From Physcia stellaris (lineage: Eukaryota; Ascomycota; Lecanoromycetes; Caliciales; Physciaceae): a stretch of DNA of 64,000 nt. The first letter of the stretch is position 1. Each line of letters begins with the position of its first letter. The stretch covers positions 124,001 through 188,000 of the forward strand of contig JABSSW010000005.1 in NCBI GenBank assembly GCA_018902385.1. The letters are read 5' to 3'. Positions 24,132 to 35,547 of the stretch are shown here, piece by piece. The notes under the pieces are model-generated. The model saw nothing but the letters and a program-made list of their open reading frames with translations, searched no databases and was not told the DNA's origin. The translations under genes were made by a program, and so were the position numbers.

Positions 24132-25447
24132 TGGGAGGTTGGAGATCTGGAAAGAGGATACTCGCCGGCAAATAGACACTGATTCGAGCTAAGATGTCTG
24201 TACGGTCTTTCAATATAATATGTGCCTGCAACCATTTGAATAGTTGTAGGTAAACACCTGGTCCTTTCAACAAACTGTGTCCTTTGATGCATGTACCTTG
24301 AGAACGCCAAGATTTGCGTATGGCCACCGAATAGCCTGTCCATGCATGATTACTGCACTTTAGAAACGATGAGTTCGAAGTATTATCGATCTCTGGACTT
24401 GAATGAGGATACTTGTCTCCTACCATATTGCTCTTGACCGTGGGGTCAGGAGCTTGCTAGAACTTGAGGCCTTTAGGGCGCCCCATCGAAGTTCAGTGAC
24501 GTCCCCAAGGTCCTGACCCACAGTCATTGAGTTCGCGTCGATCAATTATGTGAATACAGAAAAATGTACTTACAGTCAGGTATGTAAGTAAGGTAAATAC
24601 ATTCGCAGTCCCTCGGTCTGTGATAGAGTTCCCGCACGGACCACCCTGAGCACCCTACCGTATGCATCAAACTTTATCGCGCGAACGTGCCAGGGCATAA
24701 GGTAGAGAACGACTACTTGATCGTAAGTAGGATGGCATCGCCTTGGACGAAGCTGACTACCGATGAGTGCTTGTCCAGTCGCCCTCGGGACGTGGGACCT
24801 TGACCAGAAGGTATGAAATCAAAACTAGTTCGACTATGCCGGCAGCGGAACTCTGTGCGTGCTATTCGCGAAGGTCACCTCACTGCTCACTGTTACTAAG
24901 TATGGTCAGAGACTAAGGAAAGCTGACGGATCAGTATCCACTATCCAGATTCCAGATGCGCCTAACAATAGCATCTCATCGAACACCCACACCCCAAGCC
25001 AATCTGGCCGTAGCAAAGTCCGAGAAAGAGTGGTTGGTCGATAACGGACTCGAACTACTCCTCGTTCTGAGACCTGGTCCACAACAATGTCCATTACCAA
25101 GAAAGTAGAACCAACCGCATGAGTCGAACGTCATGATATCGGCGCGTATTCTCTTGATGCGCGCAATCCGATTCAGAAGGTATATCGCATGCAAAACACT
25201 CACCAATTGATGCGCCTCGCCACCTTCTAGATGGACGGTTCGGGCACTCGCTCAATCAGCCCTCAGATCTCAAGTTGCTCTACCTCCTCTGCATCCGGTG
25301 GCTACATAAATCTGGAGGACTTCGAAGACTTTCAGCAAGTTTCATATACACTGCGATAGATTCTTGCTCTGGCTAGACTCCTGAACGATCACTTGGCGCA
25401 ATCGGTGTTTCTTCAGAAGCCGCAGGTTCCAATGCGCTCCCATTAAA
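24132..25447. other. Intergenic, no gene seen
   Basis: 1.3 kb. Open frames on the minus strand near 24100-24430 are short and lack motifs. No repeat copy of anything else in the window was noticed. Confidence 0.45.
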
Positions 25448-25963
25448 ATGGGAGTTTTTTCTCCGCTTGTACAAGTCGCTGCGTGGCTGTTCTGGGCAAA
25501 TATGGCTTCAGGATTTGTCATACATCTTAATCATACTGAGATCTCATTCGACGGCAAGCCAGCGACAGTAGCCAACATTGAATGCTTTCCTGCAGAATCT
25601 TGGAGGGCCACCACAGATGTCAATGGGTGCAGACCTACGCTCAACATATTAAAACGTCTTCCTAATTACAGACGGGTTCAGGATTTCATAGAATATAGAA
25701 CCCCTAAGGATCCTGGCCCTCCGCCTTACACCTGGCATTATGTAGCCTCCACCTGCGTCGTGCAAACCGCTTCTATGGATCCAATGGTGAGGGATGCTTT
25801 CTCGTTCGAAGGGGTCAGGGCTCTTGCGACTGAGATAATCGAATACTGCGGCGATAGAGGAGGCTACGGAGGCCACGCTCGCATCGGGCAAGCATCGAAG
25901 TTCGAGGTTAGAGTTTTTGGCTTCAGATCTCGCCCACCCACCGCCGATACCACCACAGCTTGA
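25448..25963 (+). CDS. Hypothetical small secreted protein with four cysteines
   Basis: Single exon, 171 residues. A signal peptide (VQVAAWLFWANMASGF) leads into a mature part of about 150 residues with four Cys (IECFP, NGCRP, STCVV, EYCGD), enough for two disulfides. There is a dense central block TPKDPGPPPYTWHYVASTC and SFEGVRALATEIIEYC, then GDRGGYGGHARIG and a short C-terminal FEVRVFG. It resembles a family of small secreted proteins of unknown role in Dothideomycetes-type fungi; that resemblance is from memory and unverified. No membrane anchor. It may act outside the cell, possibly effector-like, but nothing in the sequence proves that. Confidence 0.65.
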   Translation: MGVFSPLVQVAAWLFWANMASGFVIHLNHTEISFDGKPATVANIECFPAESWRATTDVNGCRPTLNILKRLPNYRRVQDFIEYRTPKDPGPPPYTWHYVASTCVVQTASMDPMVRDAFSFEGVRALATEIIEYCGDRGGYGGHARIGQASKFEVRVFGFRSRPPTADTTTA

Positions 25964-27129
25964 GCGTATGGGTGCAACTACCTGGCTATGTTTGCGGACC
26001 AGTATCGATTTCTTGCGAAGAGAGAAAACTCGTAGCCACCTTGCTGGGCAATACGTTGAACGGAATAACAGGCGCGCATTGCTGTCGTCTTGGCCAATGC
26101 TGGATTCAGAGCTTAGAAAATTGTTGCAGAATCATGTCGATTTTCCGATGGAGCTTCGACTGAAGAGAGACCTGCAAGCACGCGGTCCTAGATGCCGACC
26201 AAACCACCAGCAAGGTGTCGTCGTCAGTAGCTGGGAATGGAGAAAACGTTGATATCTTCGTTGGCTTTGTCAAGATTGCCAAGATATGTCAGATGCTGAC
26301 GTTGAGGCGATTGCGGTTTACGGTATGCTGACCAAAGTTGTGGCCAGCCCCACCCCTAGTTCAGGTACGCCGTACTCGTACGAGTACACGACCGCTTACC
26401 CGACCTTGGGAAACACGCACATTCTTACACTTCAACCCAAACCCAAAAAGGCAAATGCAGCAAAGACCCATCAAAGCATCAAGCATCGATGCTTCTCCTT
26501 TTCGTTCTCGTTTACCTGTCGTTCTGACCATTCAATCTCAAATCTGATCCGCAGCAGCTAAAAATCTTTAGACCTCTCAGCACGACTGAAGTGCTCCAAG
26601 CAACCATGGATCCGTCACATATCCAGATGCCATTCTCGATGTCTACTTCTCCTTGCACAGTGGCCATGCGCGCAATCTTAGGCCCTTTTGAGCTTCCTCG
26701 AGGGTTTTGTCTCACTTGCACTCAAGCCCCACAAGGAAAAGGTTCTGCAATGACACGGTGTGGTTGTAACATAATGTTTACTTAGATTCAGCCTCGGGTG
26801 ACAATTTCTATTCAAATAGGCGTGCACCGTGCTGACTTTTGGTACCTCTGCAAATCTCCATTCTATTCTCGGAATCGTGGTGAGATCTTCTGCCAGTCTT
26901 ACGAGACGCAGGTATTCGATGATCACGGTCTATAATAAGTATACCGAGTACTACATAACGCTTTGATGGTATTGTACTATATTCGATACTATCACACATA
27001 CAGCATAAATAGCATATATCAAGGTCTATAAGAACCATCCTTTCAAGTCTCCTTTCCTCTATCCATCCTCAACCTTCCAAACACATCACTTCATTAACAG
27101 GTCTATATTGGTATTTGCCATCAGAAACG
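25964..27129. other. Intergenic, no gene seen
   Basis: No convincing exon. The last 70 bases form a CT/CA-rich leader before the acyltransferase start. Confidence 0.45.
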
Positions 27130-28563
27130 ATGGGCTCAATTTCTGTAACAGAGCTGGAACAGCCACGAATCAGCGGGATTGAATCGGTAGGAGGGAGTGA
27201 ATGGAAGCAGACAGCTGCCAATCGTTACGAGAGACCTCTTGACGGATCGGAAGCCTTCTTCAGGTCAATACACTCTCTCGGAGCCCAACATGGTCGACAG
27301 CAATGGGTCTTGAGCACAGGTGTGAAGATTCGTACCTGTCGAGCGACCTTTGCAGAGGACCTAAAGGCCGTCTGGGTTGCCCTCCGATACAGACACCCAA
27401 TCTTGGCCACCGAATTGGACGATAAAAAACTGGTATATCAGACAGCAGACCGTTCTGTGTTGGAAAGGTGGCTGGAAGAAACTTTTATTGTCCATCCTTC
27501 GAACATATCAGGAGCCGAGCTTTACGGCACGACGCCACGACCACTTAAGCGCGTCGTCTGCAACGTCCTCCCTCACACCCAAGAGATCGTCATTCAAGGC
27601 ACGCATGCGCATCTGGACGGTTTAGGCGCAGTCACTCTCGTCAACAACCTCCTCCACATGCTTAGCAAACGTTCGTCCTCACTAGTCGTCTTTGGAGACG
27701 AAGCCAAAAACCTCCTCCCCCAGTTCTCAAACATCGCCCAGATCCCGCTCGCCACCCCTGAACAACAAGCCCGCTGGGACGCGTCCCTAAAGACTTGGGT
27801 CAACGCCGTGCCCACCCTCCGCCTTGCCGCAACCAATACCTCCTCGATACCAGGCCGCAGCCGCATGGCCTCCCTAACCTTCACCGAAGCCTCCACAGGT
27901 AGCATCATCACCGCCTCAAGGAAACTTGCCTTAACCGTAACCCACGCCGCCCAAGCCGCCATCGCTCTCGCTTCGCGCACTCATGGAGGTGACACCGAAC
28001 ACACCACCTTCCCCGTTTTTGCAATCTACAACGCCCGCGAGTACTGTACCAGAACTTGTCCTGATGCTTCCAGCCTCGTTGGCCCGCATCTTGTCGGCAC
28101 GCCCATTGCCATCGCCCTCGGCTCCTTCCTCTCGACAGCCCAAAGCGCGCGACAGCATTTTGTGTCTGATCGCGTGGGAAGATATGCACTCACCATGTGG
28201 CCGACCTTTGCAACTGTCATGCCCCAGCTGCTCGCGGCGCCGCAGGCTGTGCCACCTTCTGCGCCGATGTTGTCGAGTTTTGGAAATCTGGACGGGCGGT
28301 TGCAGCGGTTCTATGGCGAGAAGGGGGCTGGGAAAGGAGGCGGTGTGGAGGAGAAAGGGATTGAGGTGGAGGATTTTTGGTGTACGCTCGATGAGGCCAC
28401 GCCGAATTTCTATGTGGGTATGTGGACTTTTAGAGGGAGGTTGAGACTGCAGGTTGGGTATAATGAGGTTTATCATGAGAGGGAGAGCGTAGAGAGGTGG
28501 TTGGGGTTAGTCAAGGAAGAACTAGAGGGCGGACTGGGTGTGGCATTGGAGGTTGAGAGTTGA
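27130..28563 (+). CDS. HxxxD acyltransferase (condensation/Tri3-like fold)
   Basis: Single exon, 477 residues from ATG 27130 (the frame runs back to a TTG at 27115). The diagnostic motif is HAHLD (His159 to Asp163), followed by GLGAV, as in CoA-dependent acyltransferases and condensation domains. The N-terminal half (EAFFRSIHSLGAQ, VKIRTCRATFAEDLKAVWVALRYRHPIL) and later SFGNLDGRLQRFYG match the two-lobed layout of this fold. The fungal set includes trichothecene 15-O-acetyltransferases and many pigment or metabolite acylators. No polyketide synthase, NRPS or other metabolite gene lies beside it, so no pathway can be assigned. Third-position GC rises sharply from 27600 to 28350. Catalytic class is fairly sure; substrate unknown. 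Confidence 0.75.
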   Translation: MGSISVTELEQPRISGIESVGGSEWKQTAANRYERPLDGSEAFFRSIHSLGAQHGRQQWVLSTGVKIRTCRATFAEDLKAVWVALRYRHPILATELDDKKLVYQTADRSVLERWLEETFIVHPSNISGAELYGTTPRPLKRVVCNVLPHTQEIVIQGTHAHLDGLGAVTLVNNLLHMLSKRSSSLVVFGDEAKNLLPQFSNIAQIPLATPEQQARWDASLKTWVNAVPTLRLAATNTSSIPGRSRMASLTFTEASTGSIITASRKLALTVTHAAQAAIALASRTHGGDTEHTTFPVFAIYNAREYCTRTCPDASSLVGPHLVGTPIAIALGSFLSTAQSARQHFVSDRVGRYALTMWPTFATVMPQLLAAPQAVPPSAPMLSSFGNLDGRLQRFYGEKGAGKGGGVEEKGIEVEDFWCTLDEATPNFYVGMWTFRGRLRLQVGYNEVYHERESVERWLGLVKEELEGGLGVALEVES

Positions 28564-29387
28564 GAGGGAAGGTGATTGTTTTAGAAGCTTTTCAACGGAA
28601 GGTATGCTTGGGTGATAAAGGCTGATTCTTGCATTTTCTCTGGATAGAGCAGCTGACATTGTTTTTTTTTGTTGTAGCTACTGATAGATACTGATAAATT
28701 AATCCTCCCCTTCTAAAGTAAGGTATAGATCCATCTTCTCCTATATTCGAACAAATGTACTCTTTCCGGTCAATTGTACCCACCGATTCCTTACCATTCT
28801 TCCTGAGAAATTGTCGTGCGATTTGACTAAGTCAAGAATATTACTTTTTAGGCCCTTTTTCCTGTACAGCCATCCAGTAATATGGACATCTCACCCTGTT
28901 ATCAGACCAGTGTTGGGGGAACGACAGCCCCTCATTCGGCATCACTCCATGTAGCTCCCAGCCTGCTATACAACGGACACATCAAACCAATCATAGCATA
29001 CCACATCGCCCATGAACACAGAGCAGCCTTGTGTCCACTTCATATTAGTCTAGACCACATCTCCCGGTGGTGTCTGGCGTTTTTGACACAAAGAAGAATA
29101 GCCGACTCGTCCGGCACAAAGGGCGTTGAGAATTATGATTCTTTAGTGAAGCGCAACTACGACCGACACAATGGCATTGTCCCTCTTCTCGTTGTGTTGG
29201 GATACTTTCGAGGTGTGGGCTCGAGATATAAAGCTACCACTAGAACTCGTTCGTACCAACTCTCTCGTCTCCTCAAACCTCCAAACATCACAATTCCTAA
29301 CAACTTCGTAAGACAAAATCCAAAAGACACGAGACACTACTGTACCCCTAGATAGAAACATCGTCCAGCACATTGGGTAGTTCGAGG
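28564..29387. other. Intergenic, promoter and leader of next gene
   Basis: An ATG open frame of 157 codons (28882-29355) fills part of this gap. It lies directly before the next start codon and its last third is CT/CA-rich leader-type DNA, so I read it as 5' untranslated sequence rather than a gene. Confidence 0.45.
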
Positions 29388-30173
29388 ATGTCTCAAACAA
29401 CGTCGGCAACCGAGCAGGTCTCGGAGTCCCAAACTCCTCCATCGTCACCAATCCAACCTCCTGTGCCTGGATCTCCCAAATGGGAGACCCCAAAGGCTCA
29501 CCAGCGAGCCCAGAAGCAGAGAATCGAACGAGCAGCCAAGGCCGCGAAAGAAGCAAGGATGGCTGCTAGGGCTGAGGAAGCGAAGATGGCTGCCAAGGCC
29601 AGGGCCAGAGCACACCAACCTTCAGGTGCACGACCTTGCATTCCCCTGGAAGAGCTGTGCCATCATTGCCCAATCCACGCACCCCACAGGGTGGGTATGT
29701 ATAAACACGACTCGTCGGAGCTTCCAAAGAAGATCTTGATCATCCAAGGGAAAATCTTACAGGGGACTGCAACGAACGAGGATTTGATATTGCGGAACGC
29801 ATTTGCCGCTGTCCATACGAACTACACTTATGTGCCTGTACCCAAAACAGCCGCCACGACTCAGCCAAACCGCGAAAACACGACCGCACAGCCAGCTGGT
29901 CCAAAGCGGAACCGCGGCCGACGGTCTCAGAACCGTGACTGCAGGGACCCTAGCTGCCCGATCAAGGCTCCTCATCGTCGCGGCCGAGTAAACGTCGATA
30001 GTCGCAATGTACCGTGGAAAATCCAGATTATTACGGGTAGAGTCGCCAATGATCGTGCCACATGGGAGGAATACCAGCTGTTGCGGGATTTCAATGCCGT
30101 GCACAACCCAGAGCTGGAGGTGGAGGGAGAAGTAAAGGTTCAAGTGGACGAGGAAGTCGAGATCATCTGCTAG
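29388..30173 (+). CDS. Hypothetical protein with two Cys/His repeats (CPI-x3-H)
   Basis: Single exon, 261 residues from ATG 29388. Residues 1-40 are Ser/Thr/Pro-rich. Residues 36-78 are an Ala/Lys/Arg-rich helix (KAAKEARMAARAEEAKMAAK). Two copies of one module of about 53 residues follow: 91-143 begins C-x2-C-P-I-x3-H (CHHCPIHAPHRVG) and 185-239 begins C-x4-C-P-I-x3-H (CRDPSCPIKAPHRRG). Both then run through a hydrophobic line (KKILIIQGKILQG; WKIQIITGRVAND), a polar turn, and end FAAVH or FNAVH. Three metal-ligand-like residues per module suggest a small zinc site. A basic linker (KRNRGRRSQNR) separates them. No named family is recognised. Confidence 0.7.
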   Translation: MSQTTSATEQVSESQTPPSSPIQPPVPGSPKWETPKAHQRAQKQRIERAAKAAKEARMAARAEEAKMAAKARARAHQPSGARPCIPLEELCHHCPIHAPHRVGMYKHDSSELPKKILIIQGKILQGTATNEDLILRNAFAAVHTNYTYVPVPKTAATTQPNRENTTAQPAGPKRNRGRRSQNRDCRDPSCPIKAPHRRGRVNVDSRNVPWKIQIITGRVANDRATWEEYQLLRDFNAVHNPELEVEGEVKVQVDEEVEIIC

Positions 30174-32292
30174 ATGGCATGAAGGGGCTTCCCTTCTTTG
30201 AGCGCCTCATGACACGAGCGGAGGCATGGCTTCAACCACAGGTTGGAGACTATAGTTCAACTGTGCATCATCGCGTGCAGTTGAATATAGAGGACCGAAC
30301 AAGTAGGAGTAGTTAAGGCTGCAATTTCCTCTATGTGGTATTTGTTTCGAGACTGGATAACAATGACAAAAATCTCTCCTTTGAACTTGATTTCCGTTCT
30401 TCCGTAACCGAACAATGTGGTTCCCCTCTGCAATTACTGTAAATCCATAGATTACCTAAGCAAGACCACGCGAATATTCTTCTTATGTTGAGGCAGTTGT
30501 TGTGTACCGGCCAACGTGGGAATAGTCTTTGTGATTGACTGCTTCTTCCGATAGTCTGGCAACAAAAGAGCGATTGGGTTCTGGGTAATGCCCAACAGTG
30601 CCTCGAGAAACAGCACCAGACCATACTCAGCGACGTGGTTTCCTGGCAGGACACGAACCGTGATTTTGAAGTACGGGACTAGGATTCCCGCTTTGAGGCA
30701 ATAATATGGAGTCAAGGTGGCAGTACTACCCCCAAAGCTCGATAACAGCGTGTTCCTGTGCGGCACCACCTGAACGTGTTCGACGTCAAGTCCCAAAGAA
30801 GCTGTGATCGCTGGTCAAACTGACAACAAGCACAAGATCAAGAGTTCTTCGCTTGCACTTGGCGAGCGTCACCAAGGTGATTCAATATCCACGGTGCAAT
30901 TTAGATATTTTTCAACCCCACAGCTGCTGTCAAGCACGACTCGCCGGCTATACGCTCCTGCCCTTTCAGGATTAGCTATGCTCTGAAGAGTTTTCTTCAA
31001 AGAACTATGTCGGGTTGGGATCAGGCTTCTGACTAGTACGAGACGTCTGCCATGATCAAAGACGGCGTGTGCTTGAGAGGTTTTCGCTACTCATCGAGGT
31101 GTCCTGGACGAGGCAGAGCGTGAACTCCAGCACAACCGTTCAAGCTCAATGCTGGCCTCTCGAGATGATGTGGCCGTCAATCCTATGGGTGTATTATCGG
31201 GTCGGAGTCCCGAAGCTCGATGATTGCCCCTGACCGACTGCCTTGCTTTTAGCCGTTCTGCAAACAGATACACCAGCCCGATATCAACATTGAGCAGCAC
31301 CGAGGCCTTAATTGCAAACAACGTATCTTTCCCATTTCATGCAGCGACATTTCAAAAACATAGTCCGTGTGCTGTGGTGCTTGTCATCCTAGACTACACA
31401 GGTTCGAACGATGGTGCTATTGGGAGTAAGCCTTTCATGATCAGGGGTCAGAAGATCAACGAGAACGGAGGCATGCCTGTCAATTCCAAACGCAACGATC
31501 TGAGGTGCGAGTAGTCATGCTCCACTGACACCTTCAAACTCAACGAGTAGTGCCACGGCAGTGATACCTGCGTGGTAGAGCACTGCCTGTGCGATGACTT
31601 TCCGACCCCAAGTAACAACGAACGCGGCTCTATCATTTGGGTAAAGTCATATCACAGGAACTTCGACACGGCCGCGGCTTTTAGTGGGTGAGCGTGACAG
31701 GTCCACCGCATCTGGGTGAATACACACCTAATTCGTCATTCGTACTGACGGGAAACTGCGCCGAATATGGAAGAATAAAAGTGCAAAGCATGCCACAGTG
31801 TGACAACCATTGGACAGTCTGAGGGGTCGCTCGCAATGAAGTGAGCCTCACTAAGGCTGGTTAGCATCTGCGATGTCATGATGGTCGTATACCACTCCAT
31901 GATACGATGAAATATGTGCAATTAATTTTCTGAAGTTTGGTATCATCAATAAATGCAACAAGCGATACCCCAAAATGCCAGATATAATAATCGATATCGC
32001 GCAAATGACCCGTGCTCCGTTTGCTCCTTAAATGCAACCTCTCTGTGAACCGATTCCACCAATATGCCCCTTGGATTAGCGTCCGTGCCATACTCCACTA
32101 TTGTTCAACCGCAATCTGAAGTGCTGATCCAGAGAAACCTGCTCGATAAACCCAGCTGTTTCGAAAATCAAGAGAGTTTTTCTGAGAGAGGTGTAGTATA
32201 TCGCTGTGCAAAACGTGATATTTGAACTTCGCTCGAAGAGATGTGTGTGAAATGTAAGTCACCGGATTCTGCGCATGGCTGCAATGTCAGAA
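30174..32292. other. Intergenic, no gene seen
   Basis: A 2.1 kb gap. A minus-strand open frame at 30452-30796 (114 codons, no ATG) has some hydrophobic structure but no motif or splice partners. Nothing else supportable was found; 30990-31700 looks like unconstrained sequence. Confidence 0.45.
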
Positions 32293-33847
32293 TCAACCCC
32301 AGACAGAAGCTTGGGTACCCAGAGGATTCTTGCCCCAGACTCCGCTATTAGTACCCCAGGCCATACTCATGCCAGACTCTTTCACTCCTGCAGCCGGGTT
32401 GGAAGAAGCTGAAGTTGAGCGTTCATTGGCTGACGAATTGGGAGGGGCCTCGTTCGGGGCGAAACCGTAACTCAATGGGGAGGGCAGAGGGGTCGTCGAG
32501 CGTTTGTTAAGAGCTGGGTTCTGAGCTTGATTGATTACGGGGCGGGTACCAATAGGTGCAACACCGGCCCCGGTTGGTGCAGTTGAGGTCTTGGCTTGTT
32601 GCCCGGTCGAGTCACCTGGTGATGAGGTCGAAGTTCGGCTAGACTGCTGGGCATTGCTGTCAAAAACACCAAAGCTCTGCTGATTGGAACCAGGGGAGGA
32701 GTTGCTGTTGGCGCGGGATCGTTGCTGCTGTGGCTTGGGAGAAGGACCAGTTGCGGCTCCCTGCTGATTGTGTTCGCTCGGGGCCGGGTTGCTTGCTGGT
32801 TCACCAAGTGCGGACTGTGGCTGATTACTTCTATTAAATGGATCATAGGCACGGGGTGAGGGACCACGGCCTCCTGCGGTAGGACCTGGTACTGATGGGC
32901 GAGGATTTTGACCGTTGTCCCCGGTGTTGTTCGCTTCGTAAAAGGAGGCACCTTCGCTACCGTATAATGCGCGATGCTGTCGCGCTATGAGCTCGCGACG
33001 ATCCTCTTCGTTCATTGTATTTGGGCTGATGGCGCGGTCCGATTTGCCTTGAACAGAGACATCTGCTCGGAACGGTCAGTCTCTATAGTATTACTGTGCG
33101 CTAAGCAAGAGACATACGTCGGTTGTATTGCTGTTCCTGGTGATAATTCCGCAATTCACGTTCACGTTGAGCTGCCATACGACGCTTCGCCTGCATCATC
33201 TGCTCTGCTTCACTCGGTCGAGGCTGGTGGCGCTGGTTTGCGTAGAAGCTTTGAAGATTACTTCCTGAATTGGGGCGCATATGCTCGTAATCGCCGACTG
33301 AATGGTGACGTTGAGGCATGCCTCCCGTGCGAGGGTCTAGTTGGGTTATACGCGTCGCTTTGATTCAGCAAAGGATTTCTAGCCTACCGAATTCTGAGAA
33401 TGACCGTACACCACCCATCATTGGCATCGAATCCCGCCGGAAGGGCCCTCCAAAAGACTTTCCACTTTGGACAAGGTTTTCACGTGCCCGTTCTATCTCT
33501 GATGTGGTACCATCAGCACTCAAAGGACATCAAGACAGCTGGAACCCAAAGTCAAAAGCATGATGTTTTAACCTCCTTGACCTGCAGCGAGAAGCGGACC
33601 CTCCACATGGACTGAATGTTTTCCTTTTTTTCACAAATGCCCTACGTACCTTCAACTTGGGTCTCGAAGGCGTGATCATCGTCGCCATGCACAGATGAAC
33701 CTACTCAAGCAATTTTTCAGTGACTGTCCCCTAAGTTGTGCTGACGGAAAGCGTACCAGAGCTCGACTGAGGTGGTTGTTGATCCCACAACGCTTGTCCT
33801 TGCTGCAACGGTATCTGCCATGATTGAGGCTCATAACGGGAGGACAT
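32293..33847 (-). CDS. Conserved fungal low-complexity protein
   Basis: Four exons on the minus strand: 33847-33757, 33498-33388, 33336-33118 and 33062-32293, giving 396 residues (divisible by three). The start MSSRYEPQSWQIPL and the segments RRDSMPMMGG, RPSEAEQMMQAKRRMAAQRE, RELRNYHQEQQYN and NEEDRRELIARQHRALYG look strongly conserved across Pezizomycotina. No function is known to me. The C-terminal 200 residues are Ser/Pro/Gln/Asn-rich and disordered, ending in the short motif WGKNPLGTQASVWG. The basic helical AEQMMQAKRRMAAQRERE part suggests protein or RNA contact. The first intron (258 nt) is the least certain: its acceptor CATCAG at 33499-33504 is the only one keeping phase and has a good GTGCTGATG branch site. 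Confidence 0.8.
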
Positions 33848-35547
33848 TGTGACGCAAGGCGACTTGATGTTGCCTTTTTGGCTTTCAATTGAAGGTATGT
33901 GGGGTGAAAATAAGGTCGGATTAAGGAAGCGTGGGCCCACGCCCTAAACTTTGGTGCTCTCTGCTATTTCAGTCATGTTAGAACGTGGACGAAGGGAGAC
34001 AGGTAGTCATGGCTGTGAAGTATGGTGAACATGGTAACGGCGGCTTATCATGACTCGTCCGCGATGTCGTATGGAATGAAATTTCTTTTTGGAGGAAAAG
34101 TCGAGCCGCTTGGCGGGCCAGGAAAAATTTCGACTCACAGATAAGATTTGGGCGAGGCGTGCAGAAAAGAAGTTCAGCGCTTCCACCCAGAAGTGCAATG
34201 CATAACGACGGCGACGACGCAAACCGAGATGAGAGGAAAACAAGAGGAAATGAGTTATGAACAGTAAAGCTAAGTCATTGTGGGGGGATGGAAGCGGTTT
34301 GACGGCACAAAAGCTCGAAATTAAGATTGTTCGCTTCCAATTGGCAATTTCCAGAGTGGGGAAGCCGCGAAAGGGTAAAAAGGGCCCTCATCGATCAGCC
34401 CACCCTCTAACTTTTAATACATGTAATAAGGCAGGCCGAAGCGGATTAAACCTCCGCCGTTGTTTTTCACTTCAAATCTCAATGCTCATCTCACCTCTCC
34501 CCTTGCAGCCTTTGAGAGATGAAGGGTCTCATCAACGACCGACAGGGCTTGCTTGGTCCATCTCTGAACGACCGAGATGATAATCTCCTGTCACGACCAC
34601 AAACGGTCACTAAGTCCCCAACCTTTGCCCACATGCAGCCGCTCTGCGTGATGCAGCCAAAATTCGAGAGCATGACTCACATGCATTCCCGTCATAGCCG
34701 CGGTGCGATTCACGCCTGACAGCTATCGGCCCAGCAATTCTAGGACATTGCTTGCTTGAAGCTATCCCTCAATGCTAAGGCCGGAATGATGCGCTCCGTT
34801 TGGATGACTGTCTATAGAAGAAATTATCTTCAAGGTTCCTTTGGCAGAAGTGAGATCATGGTAGGCTCGTGGGCTGAAGAGTTACCCATGATAGCAATCA
34901 TCAATTTGCTTCTATGGTAGGACGGCGCTTAGCTCGTTTGTTGCCTCTACGCTTTGAGGTGATCCTAGTGTACAATCAATGGCACCGGAGTATCCCATGA
35001 GATGAGCTTTTCCAAGATCGCCGTCTTTTGTCAGGATCGATGCGACAGGTCAGCCCACGGATCTTCTACTTTTGGATCTAGTATGGATGTGAATCTTCTG
35101 CGACTGCTCCAATCCAATGATAGCGTTGCATGAGGTATTCTACTTCAGCTTTGTGAGATGCTTCTCATATTGAAACCAATACTACTGGCATAAATATGTC
35201 TACCTGGCCCTCCCTTCATGTTGTACTCTTTATCCAAAAAAACATTGTCTCACAAATAAATGGTACTGCAAGCAGTCCATCCTTACCAGCATTTAAAAAA
35301 AATTCACTTCAGGCCAGTCCAAATCGAAATGATAACTACGAGACGAGGGTGATGGACGTACAGCCCTCAATATTTAATCTGATGCAGCGATTATTATTGG
35401 TTTTTATCTTCATCAGCACCATAGGATATGTAGGGTTAGGGTACAATACAGTAGGTATGAATATGCCGTTACTAACCGCACGTGCTACGAACAGAATGAA
35501 ACCCCGAGGTGGCTGTACCTCATGGCAACAATCGAGACTAAAGAGCG
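33848..35547. other. Intergenic, no gene seen
   Basis: 1.7 kb. A 130-codon frame (35196-35585) overlaps the isovaleryl-CoA dehydrogenase start in another frame and is not credible. TAGGGTTAGGG, a telomere-like word, occurs at 35431-35441. Confidence 0.45.

Noticed and set aside
28882-29355. 157-codon ATG open frame before the 29388 gene
   Set aside because: It lies immediately upstream of a better-supported start, its end is CT/CA-rich leader-like DNA, and the product has no motif; more likely promoter and 5' untranslated sequence.
30452-30796. 114-codon minus-strand frame
   Set aside because: No ATG, no partner exons and no recognised motif.
31540-31640. tRNA-like TGGTAGAGCA box
   Set aside because: No B box follows and no cloverleaf can be drawn.
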